64,000 nucleotides of DNA from JBBQFI01 sp038321775 (GTDB taxonomy: Bacteria > Verrucomicrobiota > Verrucomicrobiia > Chthoniobacterales > UBA10450): positions 248,001 to 312,000 of the forward strand of contig JBBQFI010000002.1 of NCBI GenBank assembly GCA_038321775.1. The letters run 5' to 3'. The notes beneath the pieces were generated by a model, which made no database searches, was not told the origin of the DNA, and saw only the letters and a list, made by a program, of their open reading frames with translations. Within the stretch, counting starts at the first letter, position 1. Each line of letters begins with the position of its first letter. The translations under genes and the position numbers were made by a program. This document shows, piece by piece, positions 1-8,545 of the stretch.

Positions 1-2
1 GC

Positions 3-65
3 AACGCGTTCGTCAGCGCCGTCTTCGTTGCGGCGGTGTGCCTCGATCGCTGGCTACTGATCTAA
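3..65 (+). CDS. possible C-terminal end of an unknown membrane protein (partial)
   Basis: The third plus-strand frame is open from the window edge to a TAA at 63-65 and reads NAFVSAVFVAAVCLDRWLLI, a hydrophobic stretch like a final transmembrane helix. It would converge on rpiB and overlap its last codons by 12 bases. With only 20 codons visible, this could equally be chance. Confidence 0.3.
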   Translation, partial: NAFVSAVFVAAVCLDRWLLI

Positions 66-482
66 CTCTGCGATCCGTCTGGCATGGCGCCCGCCTTCGA
101 ACGGCGTCGTCAGCCAGACGCGCACGATCTCCAGCGCGAGCTCTCCCGGAATAAGTCGCTGGCCTAACGAGAGGACATTCGCGTCGTTATGCTGGCGCGA
201 AAGTTTCGCGCTCTCCTCATTCCAGCAAAGCGCACAACGCACCCCGCGAACTTTATTGGCCGCCATCGCTTCGCCGTTGCCCGATCCGCCGAAGACGATT
301 CCGCGATCGCATTCGCCGTTAGCCACCGCTTGCGCCGCCGGTCGAATAAAAAGTGGATAATCAACTGCTTCTTCGTTCCAGGTCCCGAAATCCTTCACTT
401 CATGGCCAAGGGAAACGAGGAGTTCCTTCACCTTTTCCTTCAAAAGAAATCCCGCATGGTCGGTGCCGAGAGAAATTTTCAT
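54..482 (-). CDS. rpiB: ribose-5-phosphate isomerase B
   Basis: RpiB interconverts ribose 5-phosphate and ribulose 5-phosphate in the cytosolic non-oxidative pentose phosphate pathway. The 142-aa length is normal for the RpiB/LacA family. The N-terminal MKISLGTDHAGF carries the substrate-binding Asp-His. The loop at about residues 64-72 is GGSGNGE, so the catalytic Cys of E. coli RpiB is absent and Glu71 probably acts as base, as known for the mycobacterial type. RQHNDANVL near residue 97 is the second active-site segment. Its ATG overlaps the stop of the upstream dnaJ-like gene by one base (TAATG), so the two are probably translationally coupled. One GCCTAACGAG site at 162-171 encodes Ser-Leu-Gly here. 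Allose isomerase activity cannot be excluded. Confidence 0.95.
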   Translation of the reverse strand: MKISLGTDHAGFLLKEKVKELLVSLGHEVKDFGTWNEEAVDYPLFIRPAAQAVANGECDRGIVFGGSGNGEAMAANKVRGVRCALCWNEESAKLSRQHNDANVLSLGQRLIPGELALEIVRVWLTTPFEGGRHARRIAELDQ

Positions 483-1468
483 TACTCGTTAGGCTTATCG
501 TGTAACTGCGCCAGCTCTTTCCAGATTTTCTTTTCCTGTTCCGTTAATTTCTTTGGGATCTGGAGTTGCGTTACCACATACAGATCGCCGCGAGTTCCGG
601 TCGATGATGAAAGGCCGCGTCCACGTAAGCGAAAACGCTGGTTCCCCTGCGTGCCGGGTGGAATTTTCATGCGCACATTTCCCTCGAGCGTCGGCACGGT
701 AATTTCCGCTCCAAGCGCCGCCTGCCACGGCGGAATTTTTATATCATGAACCAAATCGCTGCCTTCGACTGTGAAATCCGGATGTCGCGCCAGGCGAACG
801 CGCAAAAATAAATCGCCGCTCTTTCCGCCACCTGCGCCCGCTTCGCCCTGGCCGGCCAGACGAATGCGTTGTCCTTCGCGCACACCACGCGGGATTTTTA
901 CCTGATACGTTTCGAGTTTATCGGAACCGCCGCGTCGTAACGAAACCGTTCGTTTCGCTCCATTTAACGCTTCCTCCAGCGGCACCATGATATCGGCTTC
1001 GACATCGCTGCCGCGCTCCGCACTGGCGGCTCTGCGACCAAAGCCAGCACCGCCACCGCCAAATGCCGATTGCCCTCGACCTCCACCGAAAAATGCTTCG
1101 AAAAAATCGCTGAAACCTGTGCCGCCGAATTCAAATTCCACACCGCCACCGTTCCCGCCTCCATAGCGATGAAAACCACCGCCCGGCTGTTGTCGCCCGC
1201 CCCAATCCGGTGGCGGTTGAAATCCGCCCGGCTGATTCCAGTTCGCGCCGAGCTGATCGTACTTCTTCCTTTTCTCTGCATCGCTCAGGACTTCGTACGC
1301 TTCGTTGATCGTTTTGAATTTCTCCTCGGCCGCGGCCTTGTCCTTCGCCTTGGCCATGTCGGGATGATGTTTGCGCGCGAGCTTGCGAAAGGCGCTTTTA
1401 ATCTCGTCCTCGCTCGCCGTCTTCGAAACGCCCAGCGTCTCGTAATAATCTCGAAATTGAACAGCCAT
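482..1468 (-). CDS. DnaJ/CbpA-type co-chaperone without zinc finger
   Basis: This is a J-domain co-chaperone that would stimulate the ATPase of DnaK and deliver unfolded clients. The J domain occupies residues 1-72, with the HPD motif at 35-37. A Gly/Phe-rich linker follows at about 75-150. The C-terminal substrate-binding domains (about 155-320) come directly after it, starting DVEADIMVPLEEALNGAKRTV. The four CXXCXGXG repeats of true DnaJ are absent, so this is the CbpA class, and the 328-aa length fits. The protein ends in KPNE, encoded by a GCCTAACGAG site that runs into the stop codon. It is first gene of a two-gene minus-strand unit with rpiB. The 127 bases upstream are shared with the divergent DUF2905 gene. 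Confidence 0.93.
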   Translation of the reverse strand: MAVQFRDYYETLGVSKTASEDEIKSAFRKLARKHHPDMAKAKDKAAAEEKFKTINEAYEVLSDAEKRKKYDQLGANWNQPGGFQPPPDWGGRQQPGGGFHRYGGGNGGGVEFEFGGTGFSDFFEAFFGGGRGQSAFGGGGAGFGRRAASAERGSDVEADIMVPLEEALNGAKRTVSLRRGGSDKLETYQVKIPRGVREGQRIRLAGQGEAGAGGGKSGDLFLRVRLARHPDFTVEGSDLVHDIKIPPWQAALGAEITVPTLEGNVRMKIPPGTQGNQRFRLRGRGLSSSTGTRGDLYVVTQLQIPKKLTEQEKKIWKELAQLHDKPNE

Positions 1469-1583
1469 CGTTAAATCGCTCCGAACTTCTTCGCATCGGA
1501 CGCATCGCGCAACTGCATCAAGCGCGCGAACATTTGTGGCACTGGATTCGGTACCGAAACTCGATCATGTTTTTGGAATGCAT

Positions 1584-1589
1584 GAGGTG
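1584..1589 (+). promoter_or_regulatory. ribosome binding site deciding the DUF2905 start
   Basis: GAGGTG lies six bases before the ATG at 1596. The frame is open further upstream, to ATGs at 1578 and 1536, but those have no purine-rich Shine-Dalgarno sequence. The start at 1596 is therefore preferred and gives MMMIFGIAMVVIGF, the usual N-terminus of this family. Confidence 0.6.
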
Positions 1590-1595
1590 GGAAAA

Positions 1596-1790
1596 ATGAT
1601 GATGATTTTTGGCATTGCGATGGTCGTCATCGGATTTGCCCTCTGGAGCGGTTTCGGTGCCAGTTGGTTAGGCCGCTTTCCTGGCGACATTCGCATCGAG
1701 CGCGGAAATTCAGCGTTCTATTTTCCGATCGTGACCTGCATCCTTATCAGCATTGCGCTGAGCCTCATCTTTTCGCTCTTTCGTCGTTAG
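1596..1790 (+). CDS. DUF2905 family small membrane protein
   Basis: From the start at 1596 the protein has 64 residues. It has two hydrophobic helices (about 3-22 and 40-60) and between them the family signature LGRFPGDIRIERGNSAFYFP, which matches DUF2905 (YqhP-like) proteins of bacterial inner membranes. No biochemical function is known for the family. The stop codon TAG lies inside a TCGTTAGGC site at 1784-1792. The gene is followed after 13 bases by the glycosylase gene on the same strand, so the two may be cotranscribed. Confidence 0.85.
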   Translation: MMMIFGIAMVVIGFALWSGFGASWLGRFPGDIRIERGNSAFYFPIVTCILISIALSLIFSLFRR

Positions 1791-1803
1791 GCATTTTCAA
1801 TTC

Positions 1804-2442
1804 GTGAACGCCTCGCGACGACAAACGCTATTGATCGATCACGTCGCGCGGCTTCGACAATGCCGGCGCTGTCCGCGCATGTTCCCGCCGCCGGTTTCCG
1901 GCGGAGCGATCGTTAGTCGCGTCATGCTTATTGGCCAAGCGCCGGGCGTGAAAGAACCGGTTCTCGCCAAACCCTTCGCCTGGACCGCTGGCCGCACTCT
2001 CTTCCGCTGGTTCAACGAAACCTGCGGACTCCCTGAGGATGAGGTTCGCACCACGATATATTTCGCAGCGGTCTGTCGCTGCTTTCCGGGAAAGGCGCCG
2101 GGCGGAACGGATCGCGTTCCCAATCCGCAGGAAAATCAAAATTGTTCGTCGTGGATGAACGATGAATTCGAAATATTGCGTCCGCGTCTCGTTATCCCGG
2201 TCGGAAAATTAGCGATCGCGCAATTCATTCCATTCGGGAAATTGGAAGAAGTGATCGGTCGTAGTTTTCCCATGAGCCGAAACCGGCATTCCTACGCTCT
2301 CATTCCATTGCCGCATCCATCCGGCGCATCGCCCTGGCACAAAATCGCACCAGGAGAAAATCTGCTCGGCAAAGCGATGAGGATGATTGCTCGCCACGAA
2401 GCGATGAAGAGTTCAAAAAGGATGCATCATGAAAACGCGTGA
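1804..2442 (+). CDS. uracil-DNA glycosylase superfamily protein, probable Fe-S type
   Basis: This is a uracil-DNA glycosylase superfamily protein (PF03167 type) that probably removes uracil or deaminated bases from DNA. Motif 1 is GQAPGVKE (44-51), and the C-terminal motif is HPSG at 171-174. Cys20 and Cys23, plus Cys91/93 and Cys114, have the spacing of the 4Fe-4S ligands of family 4/5 enzymes. The phenylalanine-bearing segment PFAWTAGRTLF replaces the usual PFVGRAG, so it sits outside the best-studied family 4 subgroup. The start is a GTG, since no ATG is available before the Cys motif. The last 14 bases overlap the next gene. Substrate preference cannot be read from the sequence. Confidence 0.85.
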   Translation: MNASRRQTLLIDHVARLRQCRRCPRMFPPPVSGGAIVSRVMLIGQAPGVKEPVLAKPFAWTAGRTLFRWFNETCGLPEDEVRTTIYFAAVCRCFPGKAPGGTDRVPNPQENQNCSSWMNDEFEILRPRLVIPVGKLAIAQFIPFGKLEEVIGRSFPMSRNRHSYALIPLPHPSGASPWHKIAPGENLLGKAMRMIARHEAMKSSKRMHHENA

Positions 2443-2908
2443 AGAACAATTGCGCCGCATTCGCATTTTAATCGCCATCGTCATCGCCGGCTTGATCGGC
2501 AGCGGCTTGTCGACGTTCCCGCTCTTGCGCGAATCGGAACGAATGGCGCATTTCGTCAATGCATTTGGATTCCCGGAATTCGTCCGCACATGGATGACAC
2601 ACGTGCACGAAGGCTTGGCCGCGACCTACGCGGCATATCCATTTATCGGCTATGGCACTGACTGGCTCGCTTTCGGCCATCTCGTGGTCGCGCTCTTCGT
2701 CATCGGCGCATTTGTCGATCCGGTGCGCAACGTCTGGGTCATTCGAGCGAGTATGATCGCTTGCGTTCTTGTCATTCCAACTGCGCTCATTTGCGGTGCG
2801 ATGCGCGGCATTCCTTTTTGGTGGCGCGCGATCGACAGCTCATTCGGAATCGTGGGATTCATTCCGCTTTGGCTCGCTCATCGGATGATTCGGCAGTTGC
2901 CGAATTGA
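2429..2908 (+). CDS. unknown membrane protein, four predicted helices
   Basis: I do not recognise a characterised family. The 159-aa protein has an N-terminal basic stretch and four hydrophobic segments: about 12-32, 76-97, 104-124 and 136-152. Conserved-looking features are HVHEGLAATYAAYPFIGYGTDWLAFGH in the first loop and GAMRGIPFWWRAIDSSFG before the last helix. The start overlaps the end of the glycosylase gene by 14 bases, so it is translated from the same message. An inner-membrane location is likely. Confidence 0.75.
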   Translation: MKTREEQLRRIRILIAIVIAGLIGSGLSTFPLLRESERMAHFVNAFGFPEFVRTWMTHVHEGLAATYAAYPFIGYGTDWLAFGHLVVALFVIGAFVDPVRNVWVIRASMIACVLVIPTALICGAMRGIPFWWRAIDSSFGIVGFIPLWLAHRMIRQLPN

Positions 2909-3008
2909 TAAAACGCATCGGCCGCAGATCTCATTGACCGATTGCAACGAGGCCGTTCGTTGCGCGCTTCACGCCGTTGTCGTATAGCAGCGAACACTGT
3001 TTCGATCG

Positions 3009-4814
3009 ATGGAAGAAATTAAAATTCCCACGCGCGATGAGGTTCCGGAAAAGGATAAATGGGATCTGACGCATCTCTTCGCCAATGTTGGAAAATGGCA
3101 GGAGGATTTTGCCTGGCTGCAAAACGCTTATCCTGAAATTACCCGCTGGAAGGGTCGTCTCGGCGAATCGCCGAAAACGCTGGCGGACGTGCTCGAATTC
3201 GACAAGCAGCTCGATCAGAAAATCGAGCGTCTTTATCATTACGCCTCGCTGCAGCAAGCGGAGGACAGTGCGAATTCCGAGTATCTCGCGCGCACGGCGC
3301 AATTGCAAAATTTGCTCACGAAAGTCAGCGAAGCGTTCGCTTTCGTCAGTCCGGAAATTCAGGCGATCGACGACGAAAAGTTCGCGCTCTTTATAAATGA
3401 TCCCGCCCTGGCATCGTGGAAAACAAAGCTGAAAAAAATTAGACGCATGAAGCCGCACGTTCTCTCCGAACCGGAGGAACGCTTGCTCGCGCTTGGCGAC
3501 ATCGCGCTGGATGGCTACGACGACACCTTCTCGCAGCTAACGAACGTCGATATGAAGTTCGGTTCACTGCCTGATGAGCAGGGCCGCGAACAACCGCTGA
3601 CGCAAAGCTCGTTCAGCTCGTTTCTGATCAAACGCGATCACGCTCTGCGCAAACGCGCGTTTCACCAATTTTACGACGAGTTCAAAGACCACCAATTCAC
3701 ACTCGCTTCATCGCTCGCGTATTCGGTGAAGGCCGACGTATTCCGTGCTCGCGCCCGAAATTATCCGTCGGCACTCGAAGCATCGCTCTTTCGCGATGAC
3801 GTTCCGTCGGCGGTTTACGAGGGATTGATCTCATCAGTACGCGCGCATCTCGAACCGCTCTTTCGCTACTACGAATTGCGGCGACGCGTTCTCGGCCTGG
3901 ACGAACTTCACTCCTACGACACCTACGTGCCGCTCGTTTCCGAAATCGAAACCCACATTTCATTCGACGAAGCCGTCGAGGACGTGCTGGCGGCTTTGCA
4001 ACCGCTTGGCGCGGAATATGTCGACTCGTTAGGCGAAGGCTTGCGCGGCCGCTGGTGCGATCGTTTCGAAAACAAAAATAAACGCAGTGGCGCATTTTCT
4101 TCCGGCAGTTACGGCGCGCCGCCTTACATCCTGATGAATTACAAGGAAGATGTGTTCGCCGACGTTTACACGCTCGCGCATGAGGCCGGCCATTCGATGC
4201 ACACATTCTTCGCGCAAAAATCCCAGCTCTTTCAGGATTACGATTACCCGATTTTTCTCGCGGAAGTTGCATCGACTTTTAACGAAGAACTGCTCACGCA
4301 TCACCTTCTGGGAAAAACGAACGATCCCAAGATGCGCGCTTATCTGATCAACCGGCAGATCGACGACATTCGCGGCACGCTTTTTCGACAGACCATGTTC
4401 GCGGAATTCGAAAAAGCGATTCACGCCATCGAAGAACGCGGCGACGGTTTGACGCTCGACGTTTTTAAAAACGAATATCGCGCGTTGTTGCAGGCCTACT
4501 TTGCGAAGAACGTCGTCCTCGATGATGAGCTCGATCTCGAGTGTCTGCGCATTCCGCATTTCTACAGCGCGTTCTACGTCTATAAATATGCGACCGGCAT
4601 TTCCGCGGCGGTTGCACTCTCAGAAAAAGTTTTGAACGGCGAAGCGGGCAGCGTTGAAGCGTATCTCGGATTTTTAAAATCCGGCGGCTCGAAATTTCCA
4701 CTCGAAACCTTGAGAACGGCGGGCGTGGACATGAGCACATCCGCGCCAGTTGAGAGCACGCTTCGCCTTTTCGAACGACGCCTGGACGAACTCGAAAAGC
4801 TTCTGCTCGCGTAG
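3009..4814 (+). CDS. pepF: oligoendopeptidase F (M3 family)
   Basis: This is a cytosolic zinc metallopeptidase that degrades short oligopeptides. The HEXXH zinc site is HEAGH at residues 391-395, within the typical VYTLAHEAGHSMHTFFA. The third ligand lies in FLAEVASTFNEELL about 25 residues later. The N-terminal helical M3B domain begins TRDEVPEKDKWDLTHLF, as in PepF proteins. The length of 601 aa is standard and there is no signal peptide, so it acts inside the cell. One CTCGTTAGGC site at 4025-4034 encodes Ser-Leu-Gly. The gene has its own 100-base upstream region and is probably monocistronic. A second, exported M3 peptidase (Dcp type) is encoded at 46.6-48.8 kb. Confidence 0.95.
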   Translation: MEEIKIPTRDEVPEKDKWDLTHLFANVGKWQEDFAWLQNAYPEITRWKGRLGESPKTLADVLEFDKQLDQKIERLYHYASLQQAEDSANSEYLARTAQLQNLLTKVSEAFAFVSPEIQAIDDEKFALFINDPALASWKTKLKKIRRMKPHVLSEPEERLLALGDIALDGYDDTFSQLTNVDMKFGSLPDEQGREQPLTQSSFSSFLIKRDHALRKRAFHQFYDEFKDHQFTLASSLAYSVKADVFRARARNYPSALEASLFRDDVPSAVYEGLISSVRAHLEPLFRYYELRRRVLGLDELHSYDTYVPLVSEIETHISFDEAVEDVLAALQPLGAEYVDSLGEGLRGRWCDRFENKNKRSGAFSSGSYGAPPYILMNYKEDVFADVYTLAHEAGHSMHTFFAQKSQLFQDYDYPIFLAEVASTFNEELLTHHLLGKTNDPKMRAYLINRQIDDIRGTLFRQTMFAEFEKAIHAIEERGDGLTLDVFKNEYRALLQAYFAKNVVLDDELDLECLRIPHFYSAFYVYKYATGISAAVALSEKVLNGEAGSVEAYLGFLKSGGSKFPLETLRTAGVDMSTSAPVESTLRLFERRLDELEKLLLA

Positions 4815-4900
4815 GTGTTTTACTTAAGCGACGCGCTCCGAATCGGCGGCAGGCGCTGGGCGTGCTTTAGTGCGGCAAGGATTCTGCTCATCTCCCATGC

Positions 4901-5368
4901 GTGAGATTCGAACATCAATTTCGCGCGGCCTGCGGTTACGCCGAACTAGGCATGGCGCGCGAGTCGCTTGCCGAGCTCAACGCGATTGATCCGGAACTTC
5001 AGGATCGGCCTGAGGTTCTTCATCTGCGTCTGCATCATCTCATGCAGCGAAAAAGTTGGACACGCGCTTATCGCATTAGCCGTCAACTTTGCCGCATCGC
5101 GCCGAACTGTGGCACGGGATTTTTGCACGGCGGATTTTGTTTGCATCAACTCGGCAAGACCGCGGCTGCGCGCAAACTTCTTCTCACTGGTCCCGCCGTT
5201 CTTCTCGACGAGCCAATCTATTATTACAACATGGGTTGTTATGAGGCCTTGCTCGGCAACCTCGACGAAGCGCGCGATCATTTAAAAATCAGTTTCGAGA
5301 TGGACACCTCTTTCCGTGAGCTGGCCAAAAAAGATCCCGATCTCGAATCGGTCCGGAAATTGATTTGA
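4901..5368 (+). CDS. TPR-like helical repeat protein
   Basis: This is a 155-aa soluble protein of helical hairpins with tetratricopeptide spacing: ACGYAELGMARESLAELNAIDP near the start and NMGCYEALLGNLDEARDHLKISFEMD near the end. Such repeats bind other proteins; no partner can be named. GTG at 4901 is the only in-frame start before the first repeat. No signal peptide is visible. It stands alone between pepF and the serine hydrolase gene. The absence of any catalytic domain suggests an adaptor role. Confidence 0.75.
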   Translation: MRFEHQFRAACGYAELGMARESLAELNAIDPELQDRPEVLHLRLHHLMQRKSWTRAYRISRQLCRIAPNCGTGFLHGGFCLHQLGKTAAARKLLLTGPAVLLDEPIYYYNMGCYEALLGNLDEARDHLKISFEMDTSFRELAKKDPDLESVRKLI

Positions 5369-5415
5369 TTCGGCAGCTGTGACATTGGGCGCGGCGGTGC
5401 TACGCTCGCGCTCGA

Positions 5416-6558
5416 ATGGAGTTTTCGCCTAACGAGTTGCGTAGCCGTATCGCGCCGCTTTTTGAAGAAAACTTTGCGCGCACGGGCGAACTCGGCGCCG
5501 CGGTTTCAATCTGGCGGAATGGCGAACCGTTGCTCGATCTGCACGGCGGTTTTTGTGATGCGCGACGCGAGCAACCTTGGACCGCTGAAACGCTGGTGTT
5601 GATCTGGTCGGCCACAAAAGGTCTCGGCAGTGCGTGTCTCTTGCACGCTTTGCAGGAACACGACATCGATATTGCGCAGCGCGTGGCGGAATTTTGGCCG
5701 GAGTTTGCGGAGGGCGGAAAAGATAAAATTACACTCGCGCAATTGCTTTCGCACCAGGCAGGTCTCGCAGCGTTGGATGAAAAAGTTGATGTGCTGAATT
5801 ACGACGCCGTCATTCGCGCGCTGGAAAAGCAAACACCACTTTGGCCGCCGGGCACCGCCCACGGATATCACGCGCGCACCTTTGGTTTTCTCATCGACGA
5901 ATTGATTCGTCGAGTTGCCCTAACGAATGCAGGAGAGTACTGGCGTAAGATTTTTGGCGATCCACTTAATCTCGATATCTGGATTGGGTTGCCCGAAAAA
6001 CACAACGATCGCGTCGCCACGATTTATGCAGCCAAGGCCGGCGGCGAAGCGACGCCGGCGCAATTTTATCGAGACCTGGCTACGCCCGGCACGCTGACGC
6101 GCAAGACCTTTACTTCTCCAGCAGGCTTGCACTCGGTCAATGGAATGAATGCGCGGGCAATCCGCGCGTTGTCGTTCGTTTCCATGGGCGGAATTGGCTG
6201 CACCTCGTCCCTGGCGAAATTCTACGCGATGCTGGCAAAGGGCGGAGAAATTGACGGTCGCCGATTTTTCTCCGCCAAAACGATGCGCTGGATGACAACG
6301 ACGCTCACCGCCGGAATGGATCGGGTTTTTCAAATACCGACAGCGTTCTCCGCCGGCTTCATGAAAGATCCGCCCGAAACTACACGCAGAATCTTTGGGC
6401 CATCGTCACTCGCTTTCGGCCATCCTGGCGCAGGCGGTAGTCACGCCTTCGCCGATCCGGAAAATAACCTGGCGTTCGCTTATGCCATGAATCAGATGGA
6501 ACAATCGCTTTTGCCTAACGACAAGTCGCTGCGCCTTGTGGATGCTCTATACGCGTAA
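5416..6558 (+). CDS. beta-lactamase-fold serine hydrolase (EstB/class C-like)
   Basis: This is a penicillin-binding-protein-like serine hydrolase, probably an esterase rather than an antibiotic resistance enzyme. The S-x-x-K motif is SATK at 65-68. The second motif is Tyr151 in HGYHARTFG, with Ala in place of the Asn of YxN. The third motif near residue 335 is HPGAGGS rather than KTG, as is usual for the EstB-type family VIII esterases. The protein is 380 aa with no signal peptide, so it is probably cytosolic. Two GCCTAACGA sites lie inside the gene, encoding PNE and PND. The downstream yjbQ gene is convergent. Substrate is unknown. Confidence 0.88.
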   Translation: MEFSPNELRSRIAPLFEENFARTGELGAAVSIWRNGEPLLDLHGGFCDARREQPWTAETLVLIWSATKGLGSACLLHALQEHDIDIAQRVAEFWPEFAEGGKDKITLAQLLSHQAGLAALDEKVDVLNYDAVIRALEKQTPLWPPGTAHGYHARTFGFLIDELIRRVALTNAGEYWRKIFGDPLNLDIWIGLPEKHNDRVATIYAAKAGGEATPAQFYRDLATPGTLTRKTFTSPAGLHSVNGMNARAIRALSFVSMGGIGCTSSLAKFYAMLAKGGEIDGRRFFSAKTMRWMTTTLTAGMDRVFQIPTAFSAGFMKDPPETTRRIFGPSSLAFGHPGAGGSHAFADPENNLAFAYAMNQMEQSLLPNDKSLRLVDALYA

Positions 6559-6580
6559 AGACGAAGCTATCCACCACGGT

Positions 6581-7000
6581 CTATTCGCCCATCACCGTCA
6601 CGACAATGTTTCGCCGATGAGAAGCGCGGCGATGTTCAAAGAGAAAAATTCCCTGCCACGTGCCGAGCTGCATCTCTCCGTCGACGATTGGAACGACCTC
6701 GCTCGATCGCGTTAAGACCATGCGAATATGTGACGGCATGTCATCGCTGCCTTCGTCATCATGTTCGAAATACGGTGCGTTTTCCGGGACGAGTCGATCG
6801 AAGAATTTCTCGAGATCGCGTCGTGCTGCCGGCGCAGCATTTTCCATGATGATGAGACTGCAACTTGTGTGACGCGCGAACACCGTGACGGTACCGGATT
6901 TGATTTCACTCTGCGCGACAATCTTTTGGATCTGTTCGGTGATTTCGAACGTTCCTTTCCCAGACGTCGTCACTTCGAAACTTTGTGTGTGCGTATGCAT
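6581..7000 (-). CDS. yjbQ: YjbQ/UPF0047 family protein
   Basis: This is a small cytosolic protein of the YjbQ family, reported to have weak thiamine-phosphate synthase activity in E. coli; its true role is uncertain. Diagnostic segments are FARHTSCSLIIMENA (metal-binding His) near residue 44, DDMPSHIRMVLTRSS, and GTWQGIFLFEHR near the C-terminus. The start chosen at 7000 gives MHTHTQSFEVTT and 139 aa. The frame continues 14 codons upstream, but that part is not conserved in character. It converges on the serine hydrolase gene with 22 bases between stops. Confidence 0.9.
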   Translation of the reverse strand: MHTHTQSFEVTTSGKGTFEITEQIQKIVAQSEIKSGTVTVFARHTSCSLIIMENAAPAARRDLEKFFDRLVPENAPYFEHDDEGSDDMPSHIRMVLTRSSEVVPIVDGEMQLGTWQGIFLFEHRRASHRRNIVVTVMGE

Positions 7001-7145
7001 CGCGTGTAGCGGCGAACCTACGATTCGTATTTTGCGGCGCAATTTGAAAGCATGGCGGAATCATTGCCTCGTCCGGATGCGCAGTTATGCTTGAACGCAT
7101 CACTACCGAACGCGGCGATCGTGTTCGGCCTTTAAACAAAATCTG

Positions 7146-7688
7146 ATGCAAGCCGATCTCGACCGCGTGCTTTTTGACGAACCGACTATTCTGGGTCGGC
7201 TCGATGAGATCGCAGCGCAAATTTCCAGCGATTACAGTGAACGGGAGTTGACCGTGATCGCGGTTCTCAACGGTAGCGTTATTTTCATGGCCGACTTGCT
7301 GCGACGCATTCCGTTGCCATTAAAACTGGATTGCTTAAGCGTCGCGAGTTATCACGGCGGAACCAAATCGAGCGGCGAAGTGATCTTCAAACAAATCGCG
7401 CTGCCCGATATCGCGGATCGTCACGTTCTGATTCTTGATGACATTCTCGATAGTGGGCTAACGCTTTTCGCGATCCGACAGAAATTGGAGACGGCAAATC
7501 CGCGCAGCGTTCGTGTGTGCGTATTGCTGCAAAAACGAAAGGCGCGCGCCTGTCCGGTGCAGGCTGATTATGTGGCTTTTGAAATCGAAGATGAATTCGT
7601 CGTCGGTTACGGCCTCGATTACATGGAGCGCTACCGGAATCTGCCATGTATCGGCGTTCTCCGAACGGATCTGATCGCTTCGCTATGA
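7146..7688 (+). CDS. hpt: hypoxanthine phosphoribosyltransferase
   Basis: The enzyme attaches phosphoribose from PRPP to hypoxanthine (and often guanine), salvaging purines in the cytosol. The PRPP-binding motif is VLILDDILDSGLTL at 94-107, with both acidic residues. The flexible-loop segment SVASYHGGTKSSGEV is at 66-79, and the base-binding region near the C-terminus has DEFVVGYGLDYMERYRNLP. The 180-aa length is typical. Its stop overlaps the moaD start (ATGA), so the two are translationally coupled. Salvage of guanine or hypoxanthine fits with the guanine deaminase gene at 52.7 kb, though the two are far apart. Confidence 0.95.
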   Translation: MQADLDRVLFDEPTILGRLDEIAAQISSDYSERELTVIAVLNGSVIFMADLLRRIPLPLKLDCLSVASYHGGTKSSGEVIFKQIALPDIADRHVLILDDILDSGLTLFAIRQKLETANPRSVRVCVLLQKRKARACPVQADYVAFEIEDEFVVGYGLDYMERYRNLPCIGVLRTDLIASL

Positions 7689-7930
7689 TCGTTCGCGCGC
7701 AATTTTTCGCGCAGTTAAGAGACACAGTTGGAACGGCCGAGAAAACGGTCGAGCTCGCCGAGGATGCAACTGTGAGTGATTTGCTTGCCAAACTTTACGA
7801 GCTGACACCTGCGCTTCGCGCCTGGGACAAAACCATCCTCGTCGGCTCGGGCGTCGAATTCGTCGACAGAAAATACGCGCTCAGGCCTAACGAGGAAATT
7901 GCCATTATGCCGCCGGTGCAAGGCGGTTAA
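7685..7930 (+). CDS. moaD: MoaD/ThiS-family sulfur carrier protein
   Basis: This is a ubiquitin-fold sulfur carrier of 81 aa whose C-terminal Gly-Gly (PPVQGG) would be thiocarboxylated and donate sulfur, most likely to the molybdopterin precursor. The start at 7685 overlaps the hpt stop (ATGA) and gives MIVRAQFFAQLRDTVG, typical of MoaD; a longer frame from 7646 is rejected because it lies inside hpt. No moaE or other moa gene is nearby. A molybdenum cofactor demand exists in the same window (iorB at 13-15 kb). ThiS or another sulfur-carrier role is possible. Confidence 0.85.
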   Translation: MIVRAQFFAQLRDTVGTAEKTVELAEDATVSDLLAKLYELTPALRAWDKTILVGSGVEFVDRKYALRPNEEIAIMPPVQGG

Positions 7931-7977
7931 ATCGCTTCCTCCAAAAATTTTCCGTAACGACCGCGCAACACCGCGCG

Positions 7978-8463
7978 CTAATCGCGAAAATTTTTGAAAT
8001 AGGTGGCAACGCCGAAATCCCGGCTCTCCACGAATTGAATCACCGCCTGGAGATCATCCCTCTTTTTTCCCGTGACCCGAATCTGCGCGTCCTGTATTTG
8101 ACTCTGCACTTTGAAATTCTGACCTTTGATTGCCTGAATGATCTCTTTCGCTTTGTTTCCTTCGAGGCCTTGTTTGATTTTCAATTCCTGCCGCGCGTGA
8201 CCGAGCGGAGAAATGGCGGGCTCGACCTGTTCGATGTTACGCAGATCAACCCCGCGCTTGGACAACTTGCCGATGACAATATCCCGCAAGCCACGCAAGC
8301 GAGCTGCATCTTCCGCCGTCAGTGTGATCTTGTCTTTCTCATAAAGAATTTCCGCGACGCTCCCCTTGAAATCAAAACGCGTGGCCAGTTCCTTGCGCGC
8401 CTGATTCAGCGCGTTATCGATTTCCTGCTTTTCTATTTCAGAGACAATGTCGAATGAAGGCAT
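7978..8463 (-). CDS. yajQ: YajQ family nucleotide-binding protein
   Basis: This is a 161-aa cytosolic protein of the UPF0234/YajQ family; members bind nucleotides or RNA, and some bind cyclic di-GMP. The start at 8463 gives MPSFDIVSEIEKQEIDNA, the invariant family N-terminus; a longer frame to 8613 has no family character. Later segments ATRFDFKGS, GLEGNKAKEIIQAIKG and QIQDAQIRVTGKKRDDLQAVI are all family signatures. It converges on moaD with 47 bases between stops. The divergent TPR lipoprotein gene starts 82 bases away, so the two share a promoter region. Confidence 0.93.
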   Translation of the reverse strand: MPSFDIVSEIEKQEIDNALNQARKELATRFDFKGSVAEILYEKDKITLTAEDAARLRGLRDIVIGKLSKRGVDLRNIEQVEPAISPLGHARQELKIKQGLEGNKAKEIIQAIKGQNFKVQSQIQDAQIRVTGKKRDDLQAVIQFVESRDFGVATYFKNFRD

Positions 8464-8545
8464 GGTGACGATGGTCGATTGCGATTTCGGATTTTGCTGT
8501 CCGGAGGAATAACGACAGCTTGCCTGATCAGTTTCACGCCGACAA

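Noticed and set aside
7931..7977. Terminator between moaD and yajQ
   Set aside because: Only a weak CGCG stem without a T-run; not supported.
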